Assembly (NCBI GenBank): GCA_011799875.1
Contig: CM022302.1
Coordinates: 380,306,175-380,370,174 of the forward strand
Direction: 5' to 3'
DNA: 64,000 nt
Origin: Thinopyrum elongatum
Lineage: Eukaryota > Streptophyta > Magnoliopsida > Poales > Poaceae
Of this stretch, positions 44,180-55,913 are shown piece after piece. The number at the start of each line of letters is the position of its first letter. The stretch's first letter is position 1. The translations under genes were made by a program, and so were the position numbers. The notes beneath the pieces were generated by a model that saw only the letters and a list, made by a program, of their open reading frames with translations, had not been told where the DNA came from and did not search any database.

Positions 44180-46360
44180 CTGATGGGATCCAGCTCTCAG
44201 GGGGAGGAATTCATTTTTTTGCCCGTAATAAGGACGCACTTCGTTGCGTGCGAAGATGTAGCTGGTGGGTCCCAGCTGTCAGGGGGAGAAAACATTGTTT
44301 TTCAGGGTAAAAAGGATGCAGTTGCATGCATGCGTCCATGGGCGTGGTGCGTCCCCACTGTCAGCCTCTCACTTACAGTCATCTTCCGACGACTCTCATT
44401 TGTTGACCATGTTGACCACACCGTGCCGAGCGCACCAAGACCGGTGGACGACGACGAGGCCCCAGACTGGAACGACCCGTAGATGGGGAAGACGCGGCAG
44501 AGGAGAGGGAAACCTGACTGTTACGGGTGCGCGGCAGCACTGCTGCCCACGGGAGACAGGAGCAAGAACATAGGTTGAAGAAGTAGCACGGCTGTTGGAT
44601 TAACATCCAACGGTCTAGCTGCTAGAATCATTTGTTGATTAAGTTGACAAAGCCCTGCGTACGCATCAGCTTGGTAGGGCCACAAGTCAACCACCAAATC
44701 TGCCGGATCCCAGCTGTCATCGGAAGGAATAGTTTTTTTCGCATAACAAGGAGGCACTAACTTCCGTGCGAAGATACAGCCGGTGGGTCCCAGCTGTCAG
44801 CAGGAGCAATCATTTTTTTTCGTGTAATAAGGAGGCACTTGCTTGTGTGGGTCCCTACTGTCAGCCTCTCCACTTACATCCCTCTTCCGATGGCTGTTGT
44901 TTGTTGACCATGTTGACCACACCGCGCCGAGAGCACAAACGCGGTGGACGAGGGTGAGGCCCAGGAAGGGAATGACCTGGAGCCGTCGAAGCCACAACAG
45001 CGGATGCCCATGCTGAGGGGAGTATGAGGGCTGACTGGTCGGCTGCGGGGTGAGGCTGATGTCGCTGGAAAATAACAGGATGTGCGGGTGGGTAGAGGGA
45101 TGGCCTGGCGGCAGCACAGCTGGCCACGGGAAGAGGGAGCAGGCAGTCCTGCTGGCGCTAGTTTGGGCGGCTGGAGCAGGAAGATCAGAGATTGAAGAAG
45201 CACGCCGGCCGTTGGATGGACATCCAACAGTCACTGCTCTGTGTTGACTAAGTTGACAAAGCCTTGCGTACGCGTCAAAATTTATTTTAGGACAGCGTCA
45301 TCGTCAACCTAGTAGGCCCAGAAGTCAGCCTCCAAATCTGTGGAAAACAGCATACAGCCCATTTGCCATTATTTTCAATAATTTACTTCCCATTTGCTAA
45401 TTCTTCAGGATATTTTGAAGCCCATATTCTTTTTATTAGCATTACAAACCATATTCTGGGCACTGCTAAAAAATTCAACAAAATTTTGCATATTTCGGTG
45501 GGGTCCGAAGTCTTTTAATCACGGAATTTTTAGTCATGTTAAAAATAATTTTTAAAAAATTATATAAAAAAAATTCTCCGCAAAAAAAGGAATGAAATTT
45601 AAAATCTTGAAATCCAGAAAAAAGATATTTGAATGTAATTGCCGGTTGGCTTTGGTTTAAAAATTTACAGCCCATTTCTTACTACTTATAGCCCATTTTC
45701 TGGGGAAGCCGAATACATCCCTCCTCGTCTTGAAAGATTTGCAGCCCAGCAGGGCTGAGAAAAGCAAGTAGGCCTCGATTGGGTATTCTCCAAAAAAATA
45801 GAACTGCGCTAGCCATTTTCAGAAAGAAAAAAGATATCAACTGGGCTCGTCATGTGCTTAAATAAAAGCGTAAGCGTGGGCTAGACGGGCCACAGCCCCC
45901 GCACAGCGCGCCGTTGAGCTCCGTCTCTAAAACTAAAAAACAACTGGGCGAGCTGCTTCTTCTAAAAAAAATAAAAAAAATGGGCAAGCTGCTAGGTCCC
46001 TGGTGTTAGCCGCTCGTTGTGTAATTTTCTCATTTATTGACTACATTGACAATGGCGTGGGACCTAGTTGTCAAACAATTAGGAGGAAGTATTTTTTTGG
46101 CTTGTAATAACGAGGCACCTGCTTGCGTAATGCCATGACCCTGGTGGGTCCCTACTGTCAGCCTCTCCACGTACAGTAATCTCCTGATTCCTCTCGGTTG
46201 TTGACCATGTTGACAACGCCAGACGGCGGCGGGCACAGCGAGCGAACTGAGGTGGAGAACGACGGTGAGGCCTTAGACGGGAACGAACAGGAGCCGTGGA
46301 AGATGCGGCAATGTAGTGGCAGGCGGAGGGGAGTACGAGGGCAACAACATGTAACTCAAG
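44180..46360 (+). repeat. Three copies of an internal CACTA module
   Basis: Each copy contains, in order, GTGGGTCCCAGCTGTCAG (or GGGACCTAGTTGTCA), a T-run, GTAATAAGGAGGCACTT, CACTGTCAGCCTCTC, TTGTTGACCATGTTGAC and an acidic GAC/GAG-rich stretch. Anchors TTGACCATGTTGAC lie near 44,404, 44,905 and 46,202. The first two copies also share CCAACAG/CGGT and TTGACTAAGTTGACAAAGCC tails. AT-rich DNA with A-runs (45,300-46,000) separates copies two and three. Confidence 0.75.
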
Positions 46361-46439
46361 CTTACAAATGGTACAAAAGCCCAAGGATTAATTGTTCATC
46401 AAATTTAGACAAAACCCAGATTGAACATGGCAATAACAT

Positions 46440-48163
46440 CTAACCCAACCACTGTTTTTGGCAGTCACAAACAAATGGATCGGTCTGATCCATAAAATCA
46501 ACATCCTGTGCCAAAAAAATTATTGGAGCATGACCACAAGTTGTTGTAAATAGAAGCCGAGCACGTTCAGAAGCCCATTTGTCCACCTGAAACTTCTTTT
46601 TTTGCTGTTCAACATGTCCGTCCATGAGAAATTTCTTGTTGAAAAACTTAAGCCTCATGGACAATAGTAACCTCACATTCAACAGGAAGAATGTGACAAA
46701 GCTTCTGTTTGCCTGGTTGGATGCATATCCTTCCATCGTTATTGTCCTCAAACGAATGTCATGAGAACTGAGAAAATCCCGGTGCTTATTACGCCACCGA
46801 TTGGTTATATGTTTTTCTCCATGTGTTAGTGCCTAAGTAGACATGAAGATTGAAAACAGTTAAGGTCTGAAAAAAGAGTATGTCGAAAGAGCGACAGCTG
46901 AACGGTTAATTCTAGTACAATATATACGGGCTTTCAATGTGCATGAAATCATCACCTTTATATATAAATTATCTAGACATCGAAAGCATCGCAGCAAGCC
47001 AATAATTATGTTCAGATCACAACTAAACATTCCGATATATAAGATCTTGACAGAATCCAGTAGCATTGATAGGCTATCCATGGATGAACTCTTCATTGAG
47101 CATATAACATAATATTAGTACCCAAAGTGTACTCCAAGATGATATAAAACTTATGCGCACAAATGAAAAATGCAGCTTATGATTACAAATGTGTAGATGA
47201 TAATATACGGTACCTGAATAAGTGTGGAGCTAAACACCAACTTGTGATCATTAAACGGATCACGAATTACACCCAAGGTCTCCAGTTTGGGCACAGAGAC
47301 GACAGTTATTTGTGAAGATATATAACAATAATGAAGGAGCAACCTTTGAAGTGAAGGGGCATCTTCGATGATGAGCTGCTGTCCTTCAAAACAAATTCCA
47401 ATGCTTTTAAGGTGAGGCGACTTTATTTGGAGACAACTGATACAAATTTCTATTCCCAAAACAATCAACAAGTGCTCCTGGGCAGGGCAACTGGAGTGGA
47501 TGATGCTGTGCAGTGAGGCCTCCGACAGATAAACCACCACAAGCGAAAGTTTTTTTAGCAGTGGGAGTCGAAGCATTTGTACCAGATCGTCTGGTAGATG
47601 GCACCGGGCAAAGGTGGCGGTGTGGAGAGAGGAGGAAAACCATGAGATGGACAACGATGGTGTGGGCACAAATTCTTGGTGTTTGGTTCGTGGTATGAAA
47701 CTTTCGTGGTAATGGTAGAACTCAAACTGCTGGAGTTTTTCGAATTCAGGGGATGTCAGCCAAGCGTCCACCGTGCAGGGTATGGATTGCAGCTAGCGTG
47801 TCGGGATGCAGAGGCGTTGAACGGAGCCCTGGTGGCAGGAGATGATGGCTCTGAGGAGTTCAAAATCATGAACGACATATAGCTGACGACAGTCGAGATT
47901 GAGGGGCGTGGCGCGCCATAGAGGGCGCCACCGAGTTGAGAGGACTTGGGTGCGGCAGCAATCCTTGGTGGGGAGAAGCGAGATGATCTCTCCAAGGATG
48001 GCGTCCGGGAGATCACTGATGCGGTCCACCCGAGATTCTACGGGTTCCTCAGATCCGGTGGGGGGCCTGCCGCTTCTCCCGCACTATCGGGTGCGGGATC
48101 TACAATCGGCGTCGCCGCTGGCGGGAGCCTCCTCTTCTTGGTGCTGGGGCTAGCCGACTCCAT
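46440..48163 (-). pseudogene. F-box/LRR/FBD protein pseudogene
   Basis: The exons on the minus strand are 48,163-47,214, 47,090-46,956 and 46,832-46,440, with consistent phases. The N-terminus is basic, then an F-box (DRISDLPDAILGEIISLLPT, RTQVLSTRWRPLWRATPLNL), leucine-rich segments (LLKKLSLVVVYLSEASLHSI) and a C-terminal FBD domain (RTITMEGY, FVTFFLLNVRLLLSMRL, QVDKWASERARLLF). Such proteins are substrate receptors of SCF ubiquitin ligases. Two lesions break exon 1: a one-base loss near 48,050 that puts the ATG frame into TAG, and an in-frame TAG at 47,795-47,793. Exon 3 and its splice site look sound. The family is large and fast-evolving in grasses. It lies next to, or inside, the CACTA element. 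Confidence 0.8.
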
Positions 48164-48640
48164 TTTCCTTGCGGGCGTCGCGCCGAGCTCACGGGTTTGA
48201 TCAGAGTAGCCAGAGACGATCCTAGTGGCAGTGCGAGTGGGGAAGAAGGAGGGCTGGGGTTTTCTGTAGGAGTGGAAGAAGAGGAGCAGGCGTTTTCTGT
48301 ACGAGTGAGGAAGAAGGTGAGCGGGGGTTTTCTGTACGAGTGAGGAAGATGGGGAGCAGGGGGAATCGGGGGGCGACGGAAGCGGGAGAGTCTAGCGAGC
48401 TGCAGTATAAGTGGAAGCGAGGAGGAAGGAGGGGTTTTCTGGGATCGCCCCCTCTTCAAGAAATATGGGCTTTTCCTCGCAAAAAACAAAAACAAATGGG
48501 CTTTAAGATGGATAGGCTTTTGTATCGGCCCAGTCGGCTGCCCATGTTTCATACTGGAGGGCCTTAACACTAGAGGCAGCCCATTAGAGACACTCTCCAG
48601 CTCTCCAGCTTATTGCCCATTCGAAAGAAAAAAAGAGACG
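48164..48640 (-). other. 5' flank of the F-box pseudogene
   Basis: On the minus strand this is a C/T-rich region with repeated CTCGTACAGAAAACCCC-like words (48,255, 48,295, 48,335), probably a former leader or promoter. No TATA box was clearly identified. Confidence 0.35.
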
Positions 48641-48989
48641 CCTCTAGGTTAATTATGGCTCCTCATCGGTAACATTTTTCAACTTGAAAAAAAGTTATAG
48701 CTCCTTTTCAGGCCGGCTTGGCATCTACCAAATTAGAGGATGGTGTACTGCGTGCAGACACTCACACTGGTCGTAGCGCGGCAAAATGAGGGGTCAAATA
48801 ATATGCCCACAATATACATAGATTGTAAAGGTTGACACGCTAACATTCACACTAAACTAAGCTTCACAAGATACGGTATGCATACTAGCTAACATTCACA
48901 AGCACTTAAGTTCAGCATGTTTACGCATCTAAATGATTCACAAGACTATAACGAAGACAAAGCTGTGAGAAGGTGTGGAAATAAAGAAA

Positions 48990-49150
48990 AAAATGATAGA
49001 TGCTTCTCTGAGCAAAGGGCCTCCCTACGCACGCATTAATTTCCTGGGCATGCTTCTTTCCGCTCAATGTTGCGTGCACTTTGAGCATGTTGGCAACTCC
49101 ACAGCTAGCTTGATGGCTCATCTTGCAATTTACGCTGACACATTGCAGCA
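48990..49150 (-). repeat. Exon-like cassette, copy 1
   Basis: The block GAGCAAAGGGCCTCCCTACGCACG to ACGCTGACACATTGCAG recurs almost unchanged at 54,500-54,648 and, more diverged, at 57,236-57,311. On the minus strand it would follow a TGTGTCAG splice-acceptor-like site and encode a Cys/Lys-rich stretch (VNCKMSHQASCGVANMLKV). No family is recognised. Confidence 0.65.
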
Positions 49151-49159
49151 AACAGATGA

Positions 49160-50900
49160 GGCAATAGAGATCACTCAATATCACACCATTTTGTGCAGTT
49201 CCAATGAAATCATCTTCATTGTCCTGAATGTGAAAACATAGGAAAGCGCTGTACTTAAACGGTGTCGCAAAACAGTAGCAGATATCAATAGCTCGGCATG
49301 ACAAAACACGATCATCTGGACGAAGGGGATACTGACCTGCGTGAGGAAGATTATGCATAATTTTATAGGTGGTTAGTTGATTTCCACCTTGGGATCTCCT
49401 ATGATGGCACGGAGGAAATTCTATGCAATCGATGAGCGCAATTCCTTCCGTGTGGCTGTAGAAAATTTGTCCGACTAACCCCAATATATTTTTTGTGCAG
49501 TTCCACTAAAATAATGCACCGCTATTTGCACGACCCCTACTCGCCGGCCAGGCCATCAATGACTCGGTCTCTTTTATCTTGCGTTGACGGAGCGGCTGCA
49601 GTGCTTGTTTGCTCCTCCACACATGACAGGCTCGTTCCACACTTCAAACAGCAAGTCAACGTACGAATAAGCTTAATTCATCTTGCGTTGGTCATTCTAC
49701 CTAGTTAAGAATGTAGGAATACCTGGAGCACCGTGAGGTCAGCTGACAGCAGGTTCCACTAAAATTGAGGTTTGTGCTTCCGTTTGCACAAATAGACATC
49801 ATATGGAGATAGACAACCCTGTTTGCCCAAATATGTAACAGGGTTATTTAAGCAGTGTCATTTTTTTGCAGTGGCATATGATTAACAGCAGCATCTCATA
49901 TGTTATCAATGGCATTACGGTGACAGTATGAAAAAGTGCTATTAACTAAGAAGTGCCATCACATCAAATCAACACTGGCACTAGATTAACGGGGGCTTAC
50001 ATTAACATGCATAACAATTGCATTATGACTATGTGATGACAGTCTGGGAGTAGCATTTGATCAGTACGTACGTGCACGTTTAACAGGAATGATCGTTCTA
50101 ACAAAGGGTGATACGAAAAGGAGAAACACATCGTCGTGTCAACCATTGTGCAATTAAATTTTGTGCAGTTCAACGGAGATGCAGCTATGTTACCGGTGTC
50201 AGAGTTGAGTGTAACGGCCCAAAACACTCATTATGAGAAATAAAGCAAGACAGAAGCATTTCATAAAACGGTGGTGGCATTGATTCATTTTATCAATGGC
50301 AATAGATTGACAGCAGCATTACTTAATAGCGACATCACATTAACAGTGGCATTATTTCATTTTACCTGTGATGTTAGATTAACAGCAGCAGTAAGGGCAT
50401 AGGGACAGGGGAGGCACAAGCACGTTTTACATCCACCGAGGCATAAAGTGGTGAGGCAGAGGTGTTGCCGAGTGCGGCAAACATGCAAAGCATGTCTGGA
50501 TTTGTGCATTTTTTGTTCTCATCAGTGACCTTTCCTATGTGACCACAAGAAATCTAGACGTGCTCATTCTCGGTTGCATTGTCGACCCAACACCCCCCAC
50601 TTTCTGTCCTTTTTCGACCAAGAGACCGGTTAGGCCAGCATCTTTATTTCCCTTTCCAACCAAGAGATCGGTTTGTTAGCCAGTATCTGCAGTACCTTTT
50701 TTCCTCTAATAGTAAAAATTTAGGTGGTGTTCGAGTGTTCGACAACCTGACGGAGCTAGCTACATGGAGAGCTTTGTAATACTAGAAGAATATCCACAAG
50801 CAGGATGCAGCGACGTGGGGAGCAATCCTAACTTGATGAAAAAAAGGGATGCAGTGACGTGGGGAGCTGGGCCATTAGAACAAGGCCGGTTCTAAAAAAA
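49160..50900. other. Low-copy-looking spacer with no recognised gene
   Basis: Mixed AT-rich sequence. A short motif, TTTTGTGCAGTTCCA(A/C), recurs at 49,189, 49,492 and 50,158. No coding frame is supported. Confidence 0.4.
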
Positions 50901-50907
50901 GTTATAC

Positions 50908-51185
50908 CTCCGGTCGGCGGGATGTGGCGAGGCAGGCGGCGGGATCTGCCAACTCGACGACGGGGAGCAAGGGTGAGGAGGACCTCCCACGCCGGCGCCA
51001 GGTCAGAGAAGACGGCATGCGTCGGCTTCCTCCCTCGCCACCGGCGACCACCAGCGAAAGGTATCCAGCCGGAGCTGTGTCAACCAAAGAGAAGAGAGAG
51101 AGAGAGACAAAGAGAGTGGACACCACGGTCTTGTTTAGATCTGGAGAGGGTGAGAGAGTGAGAAGAAGAGAACAACCCTAGCAAG
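50908..51185 (-). repeat. Leader-exon-like module, copy A
   Basis: On the minus strand it starts in a CT-rich leader with (TC)n, passes through a GC-rich part (GCCGGTGGCGAGGGAGG) and ends at a GTATAAC donor after 50,908. Its counterpart at 57,977-58,262 shares order and wording. No ATG-initiated frame of note is present, so it looks like an untranslated first exon. Confidence 0.55.
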
Positions 51186-51597
51186 CAAGTCCCGAAGTGG
51201 ACTAGTGGAGTAGTAATTGTTTTTCCCTCCGTAGCGATCATTTTAAATTGAATACGCGCGCATCCATATTTTTTCATTTAACGTACCAGTAAAAAGAAAC
51301 TCGATCAATAACCGCGCTACCGTGTTCAGGTCGCACTTGGTATGGCTGACATTTGGTCCCAGACCCCACATTAAGTGGATGACTAGATGTCTCAAATTGT
51401 CACATTACCTGCCTTTTCGTGTGCAAATGCGCTCCATCGTGAGTGTACCCTGGCGTGTGCGTGAGGGGAGGGTGAAGTCCGATTTATAAACCTTGTGGTT
51501 GTAGAGCTAGTCGGAAACAAACCCTCACCTTTAAATCCTTGAAGTTTGTACCCTGTCCTCTGTAATCCCGGTCATTTTTAACCTTAAGGGCATGTGC

Positions 51598-51718
51598 GGT
51601 TCAAGGGGTTTTAACGGGGATTAACAGGGATTTTGGGGGATTAAATCATGTACTACAAGCCAAATTCCCCTCCATTCCTCTCCAAACCCCTTGGGAGGAG
51701 GTTGAACCGAACAAGGCC
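51598..51718. mobile_element. Tourist-type MITE (121 bp)
   Basis: Ends GGGCATGTGCGGTTCAAGG and GGTTGAACCGAACAAGGCC are inverted repeats, flanked by TAA on both sides (51,595-51,597 and 51,719-51,721). TAA/TTA targets and this size fit Tourist/Harbinger MITEs. Confidence 0.75.
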
Positions 51719-51721
51719 TAA

Positions 51722-51874
51722 GACTAACCATAGTGGGAGTAACTTAATTCCATACGGTATCATAATATGGTACTCAAGCCTCTCTTTCTTCATTTAATTC
51801 TACGCCACCTCATCAAATTTGCCTAGTTGGCATGCATGATACTACTTATGATACTCCCATTACAACCAGCCTGG
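51722..51874. mobile_element. Small TIR element next to the Tourist MITE
   Basis: ACCATAGTGGGAGTAACTTA at the left faces TTATGATACTCCCATTACAACCAG at the right, giving imperfect inverted ends of about 20 bp. It resembles a short wheat MITE with an AGTGGGAGTAAC end. Superfamily is not resolved. Confidence 0.5.
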
Positions 51875-51899
51875 TAGAATTAATATACCTAATCTAAAT

Positions 51900-52700
51900 G
51901 GTCGGCGCCTGATCTCTTTGTCCTCCTCCAGCATCCGGCTGAAGAAGAATCGTGCAAGACACCGACTGTTTTCGCCGGCATCGCCTCGGCGGTGGCCTTC
52001 ATGGGATACAATCGGCGGCGGCCTCCTGTGTTCTACTTCTCCTCGATGATGGCAGCGGGCGGGGATGTGCTGGCTGTCACCTCGTCGACATACGCATAGC
52101 CGCGTCACCTCGTCGACATCCGCGGTGGCTTCTTTCTCTGCCTGCATGGCGCGGCTACGCGTGCGTCGATGGCGGATGGCGCAGTCGCAGGCACTGGAGG
52201 CGCTATACAACGCGACCGCGTCGAGGGCAGCGACGATGCCCATGCCGTCGTGCTCGCCGACAAGCCGGCGTGGAGCAAGTCGGCACTCTTCCTTGAGCTG
52301 TATTGGAGCGGCCAGCTGCGGAACCACGTGCTGGCTTAGTGCGGCAACTTCCTCCGACGGGCTAGGCGAGGTAGGTGGAGCAGCGAGTTGCCTCGCTCAT
52401 AACTGCAGGGCTCGGCGGGCCACCCAGACGGCTTTTATGCCGGAGAACTGCTCTTCCTGCTCGTCGGATGCCGCCGAAAGAGTGTAGAAAATGGTGGAAG
52501 GAGGAGCTTGGCCGGCGTCCTGCTCCTGAACGGACGTGTGTGGCCGGAGTGGGTTTCTCGCATTCCACGCAGGTTTAAATGTAGGTTTTTGAATGCGGCG
52601 AGGAGGCGGGTATAGCTGGGAGTGCAGTGGGTGGCGCCCTCGGCCGGCGCGCTGCTTCAAATGGCGGACACACTGAGAGGTCGCGTCCGCCTTGACCCCC
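51900..52700. other. GC-rich gene-like block, not identified
   Basis: GC rises sharply. On the plus strand, short frames look coding in places (ADKPAWSKSALFLELYWSGQ near 52,257-52,316) but are broken by stops. CACCTCGTCGACAT occurs twice (52,079 and 52,107). It could be a fragment of a captured or pseudogenised gene. I recognise no family. Confidence 0.3.
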
Positions 52701-52755
52701 TTGACCGTGGACCTTGACCGTGTACGTCCGGCTTTGAGGACAACATTATCCTTAA

Positions 52756-53061
52756 GGCCTTGTTTGGTACTAGTGTATTTTAGGGAATTAGTGGGGATTA
52801 TCTCAGTTAAACCCCTAAATCCCCACATATCCCAGAACACCATTTGGTTCTAGTGTATATTTGACATGTTTCATCCCCACATTTCCCCACAAATCCCCAA
52901 ACTCTAGTGCATTTTTCTCAATACCCAATACACTACTCCTACCTAGTGTATTGGGGATAAATGGGGATTTGAAGGGATTGGGTGAAGGTTGGGGTTTCAC
53001 CCAATCCCTATGGGGATTATCCCCACCAATCCCCTCAAAAACCCTAGTACGAAATAAGGCC
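52756..53061. mobile_element. Tourist/Harbinger-type MITE (306 bp)
   Basis: GGCCTTGTTTGGTACTAGTG and the inverse of CCTAGTACGAAATAAGGCC form the ends. TAA flanks both sides (52,753-52,755 and 53,062-53,064). The interior is rich in GGGGAT/ATCCCC words that fold back. Confidence 0.8.
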
Positions 53062-53183
53062 TAATGGACCTTGACGGTGTACGTCACCTTGTGTCCAGAT
53101 CTGAGATGCCACGTGTACCAGATGAATGACTCCAAGTTCGACCACCGTGATGCTAGGTGCGAGCCGAGGAACACTGTTAGAGA

Positions 53184-53690
53184 GACCCCCCTCATAATTT
53201 TCCTACATTGGTTGTTTGATTCGTAGGATAGAATGCTATAGGATTTTTTTCCTATGAAATCATGTGTTAATTGGCAATCTAGCATCCACTCCAACTTTTT
53301 TCACTTCCTTTGTTTTTCCTTCCGTTTTTGGGGGGGTTGGGGGGTGTGGGTGGGGTGGGTGTGGGGTTGGTTGTTGGTGTTTGTGTGTTTGGGTTTTGGG
53401 GTTGGGGTTATGGGGTGTTTTGTGGTGCGGTGAAGGTGTTTTGGGTTTGGTGGTTTTTTAGTTTGTTTTTTTGTGTTGTGTGTGTTGGTTATTTGGTGTG
53501 GTGTGTTTGGTTTTTGGTGGTTTGTTTTTTTTTGGTTTGTGTCTGTTCCAACACTCTCATTTTTGGGGGGGTGGGGGGGGAACACTGTGTTAATGCTATG
53601 GGATTCAAGTGGACATGCCACTCCAATCCTTTATTTTTCCTATTCCTGCGTTTTAAGTTCCTACGAAGTGAGTACTTGCTCTAAATGATG
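53184..53690. mobile_element. DNA-transposon-like element holding a G/T tract
   Basis: The flanking text (TAGGATAGAATGCTATAGG ... AAGTGGACATGCCACTCCAA) resembles a common short wheat DNA transposon by recall. Its ends, CCTACATTGGTTGTTTGATTCGTAGG and TTCCTACGAAG, are partly inverted. In place of the expected middle there is a G/T-only tract. Confidence 0.45.
53324..53542 (+). repeat. 219-bp G/T-only tract
   Basis: Between 53,324 and 53,542 I count one C and five A; all other bases are G or T. G-runs of three or more are frequent, so G-quadruplex formation is plausible. There is no regular unit. Open frames here are artefacts of composition. Confidence 0.9.
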
Positions 53691-53929
53691 TGCCGCTGCA
53701 AGAGCCGCCTATATTAATTAACCATGCTCTAAAAAGGTGGACCAGCTTTGCCTATAGTATACTGTACGGTTAGTAGGTGACCTTGCGCTTGGCTCTTCGC
53801 CTCTTCCGGAAGTCGAACAATAATGATGGTACTACAGTAGTACTTCTGGCAATCTGACACCAAATGAACTGTTGCACGTCCACCGCTTATAAGCAAAAGT
53901 TTCTTCTCGTGCTGCGAGCCACCGCGAAC

Positions 53930-55490
53930 GCGTGGGCGAGGGAGAAGGCGTAGTAAGCAAGCTTCTCATCGTTCTGCGAGTTGACGGGACACATCAAAGT
54001 TATTTAGTACTCTCTCCAAAAAGGGCCGACCATGTCCATGGCTACCATCCCGTGCTCCGTCATTGAGTACGTGCACTATTCACGTGCCATCGAGGAGAAA
54101 AAATATTGCGTAGTACGTGCCATCGAAGTGCACGACTCACTTACGCACTGTTTATCTCCATTTTCTTGCATGACACGTGCACGTTGATGCTAGATGTCCC
54201 GCGTGTTGGCAAAAGGATGAACAAAGCTCACCTAAAAAAAGAGAGTGGAAGAACATAGATTTCCGATGACCGAGAAGGAGCAAGGAACCTCGCGGTGGAG
54301 CATCTGCACTCATAATATTTTATATTATTCAGCGATATAAAATCAACCAAATCTCTCCACATTCCTATACCATTCTATAGTGTGATAATAACTTTGAATG
54401 TTACCTCCGTGGGACACCTAGTTATAGTTTATCCAGCAGCCTGTATCGCTTCTCGCTCCTCGTCCTTATAGCCTGCCGACTGTACCTTATATACACTTGC
54501 TTTTTGAGCAAAGGCCTCCCTAAGCACGCATTAATTTCCTGGGCATGCTTCTTTCTACTCAATGTTGCTTGCACTTTGAGCATGTTGGCAACTCCACTGC
54601 TAGCTTGCTGGCTCATCTTGCAATTGACGCTGACACATTGCAGCACTCCTCGTCCTGCGAGCCACCGCGCGCGCGTGAGCGAGGGAGAGGTCGTACTAGT
54701 AGTAAGCAAAGCTTCTCCTCATTTGCGAGTTGACGGGACGCATCAAAAGTAGTGTATTAGTCTCCAATAAGGGCTGACCATGTCCATGGCTACCATCCCG
54801 TGCTTCGTCATTCAGTGCGTGCACGATTCATGTTCCATTGAGAAAATAATGTTGCGTACGTGCCATCGAATAGAATAACTTAATTTATAAAAAATGCGCC
54901 ACCGCGTCATGATCGAACTTTCATTCGTTCACGCATGGTTCCCATGAACAACTACTACACTCGCTAAATTATCAGGTGAGCTGCCTCTTCGTACAGAAAT
55001 GAGCTCATCGTGTACCTGCGCGTGAGTATTAGGGAAAGAGGCAAAGAGTACCTGCGTCGGTGCCTGCACCTCTTCTCTTCGTGCTCGTATTCCTTTTTTT
55101 CCGGGTGATTCATGCACGTACTCCACCTACCTTTGTGACCGTTGGTGAGTCTCTCCTACTATACTTAACTCCATTTTCTTGCATGACACGTGGACCTGGA
55201 TGCTGGATGTCCCATGTGTCGGCAAAACTTAGAAGAACGCTTTTCGACGATCGAGAAGGAGCAAGAAACCTCGCGGTGGAGCATCTGGACTCTTTAATAT
55301 TTTTATTCAACGATATAAAATCTACCCAATCGTCTCCACAGTAGACCGGAAGAGTCCGAAACACGCCTGCCCAGTGTAGTTACATCATACATGGCCAACC
55401 CACGCTATCACCATATTTCTTGGCCTCCGTGCGACACCTAGCTCTAGTAATCCACCAGTCCGTATCGCTTCTCGCTCCTCATCTCTCTCA
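53930..55490. repeat. Duplicated block, two diverged copies
   Basis: The text GCGAGTTGACGGGAC ... CCATGTCCATGGCTACCATCCCGTGC occurs at 53,975-54,060 and 54,725-54,805. CATTTTCTTGCATGACACGTG ... AAACCTCGCGGTGGAGCATCTG and then GCCTGTATCGCTTCTCGCTCCTC occur at 54,161-54,470 and 55,172-55,485. The cassette at 54,500-54,648 sits between. Part of the second copy is also echoed at 58,330-58,560. Confidence 0.75.
54500..54648 (-). repeat. Exon-like cassette, copy 2
   Basis: A close match to 48,990-49,150 in the same orientation. The similarity stops right after ACACATTGCAGC, the same place where the first copy meets its putative splice acceptor on the minus strand. Confidence 0.65.
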
Positions 55491-55913
55491 AAGTGCGGCG
55501 GGCTGGCGATTTTGCCGTCTATTGAGGTCGGTTAACTCATCACTCGCTCCCACATGTTAGCGACATGCCAAGAGCATTCTAGAAAAATTACTGTACTCTA
55601 TTGTTATGCCAAGAAGAGGAAGCGCTTTGACCGACGGACCAAACGAGACAGGCGTGCCGTGCCATGAGTGGGTCCAGTTTCTCGTTTTGAACTTGTTTGG
55701 TGTAGTAGTAACACTTGGTTTTGCAACTTCATAGAATGATGAAAATCCCCGCTAAAAAGGCGCTTTGCTTTCTGCTAATCCCGTCAACCGTTCTTGTTTG
55801 GTGCATTAAATTGTTAAGTGCCATAACTAAGATATAATTAACCAATGCATGTAAAACATTCTTGTTTAGTACTGTAGTACTGCACACACATGCATGTGTT
55901 GCGATTAGTACTA

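Larger units (their letters stand above)
42502..46400 (+). mobile_element. CACTA element, left end precise, right end not found
   Basis: The terminus CACTACAAAAAAAAGGCAC begins at 42,502, right inside the integrase frame, with TCT (42,499-42,501) as the expected 3-bp target flank. Subterminal tandem arrays follow (42,820-43,830) and then three copies of a longer module (44,180-46,360). No transposase frame is present, so this is a non-autonomous or truncated CACTA element. I could not find the inverted right terminus followed by TCT, so the end is approximate; it may extend past the F-box gene. Confidence 0.75.

Noticed and set aside
48921..49484. 187-codon minus-strand frame
   Set aside because: It crosses the cassette and a putative splice acceptor and has no recognised domain. 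The sister cassette at 54,500 does not keep the frame, so it is listed only as an exon-like repeat.
53310..53684. Open frames over the G/T tract, both strands
   Set aside because: Lack of A and C removes stop codons; the Gly/Val/Trp or Pro/Thr/His strings have no protein-like pattern.
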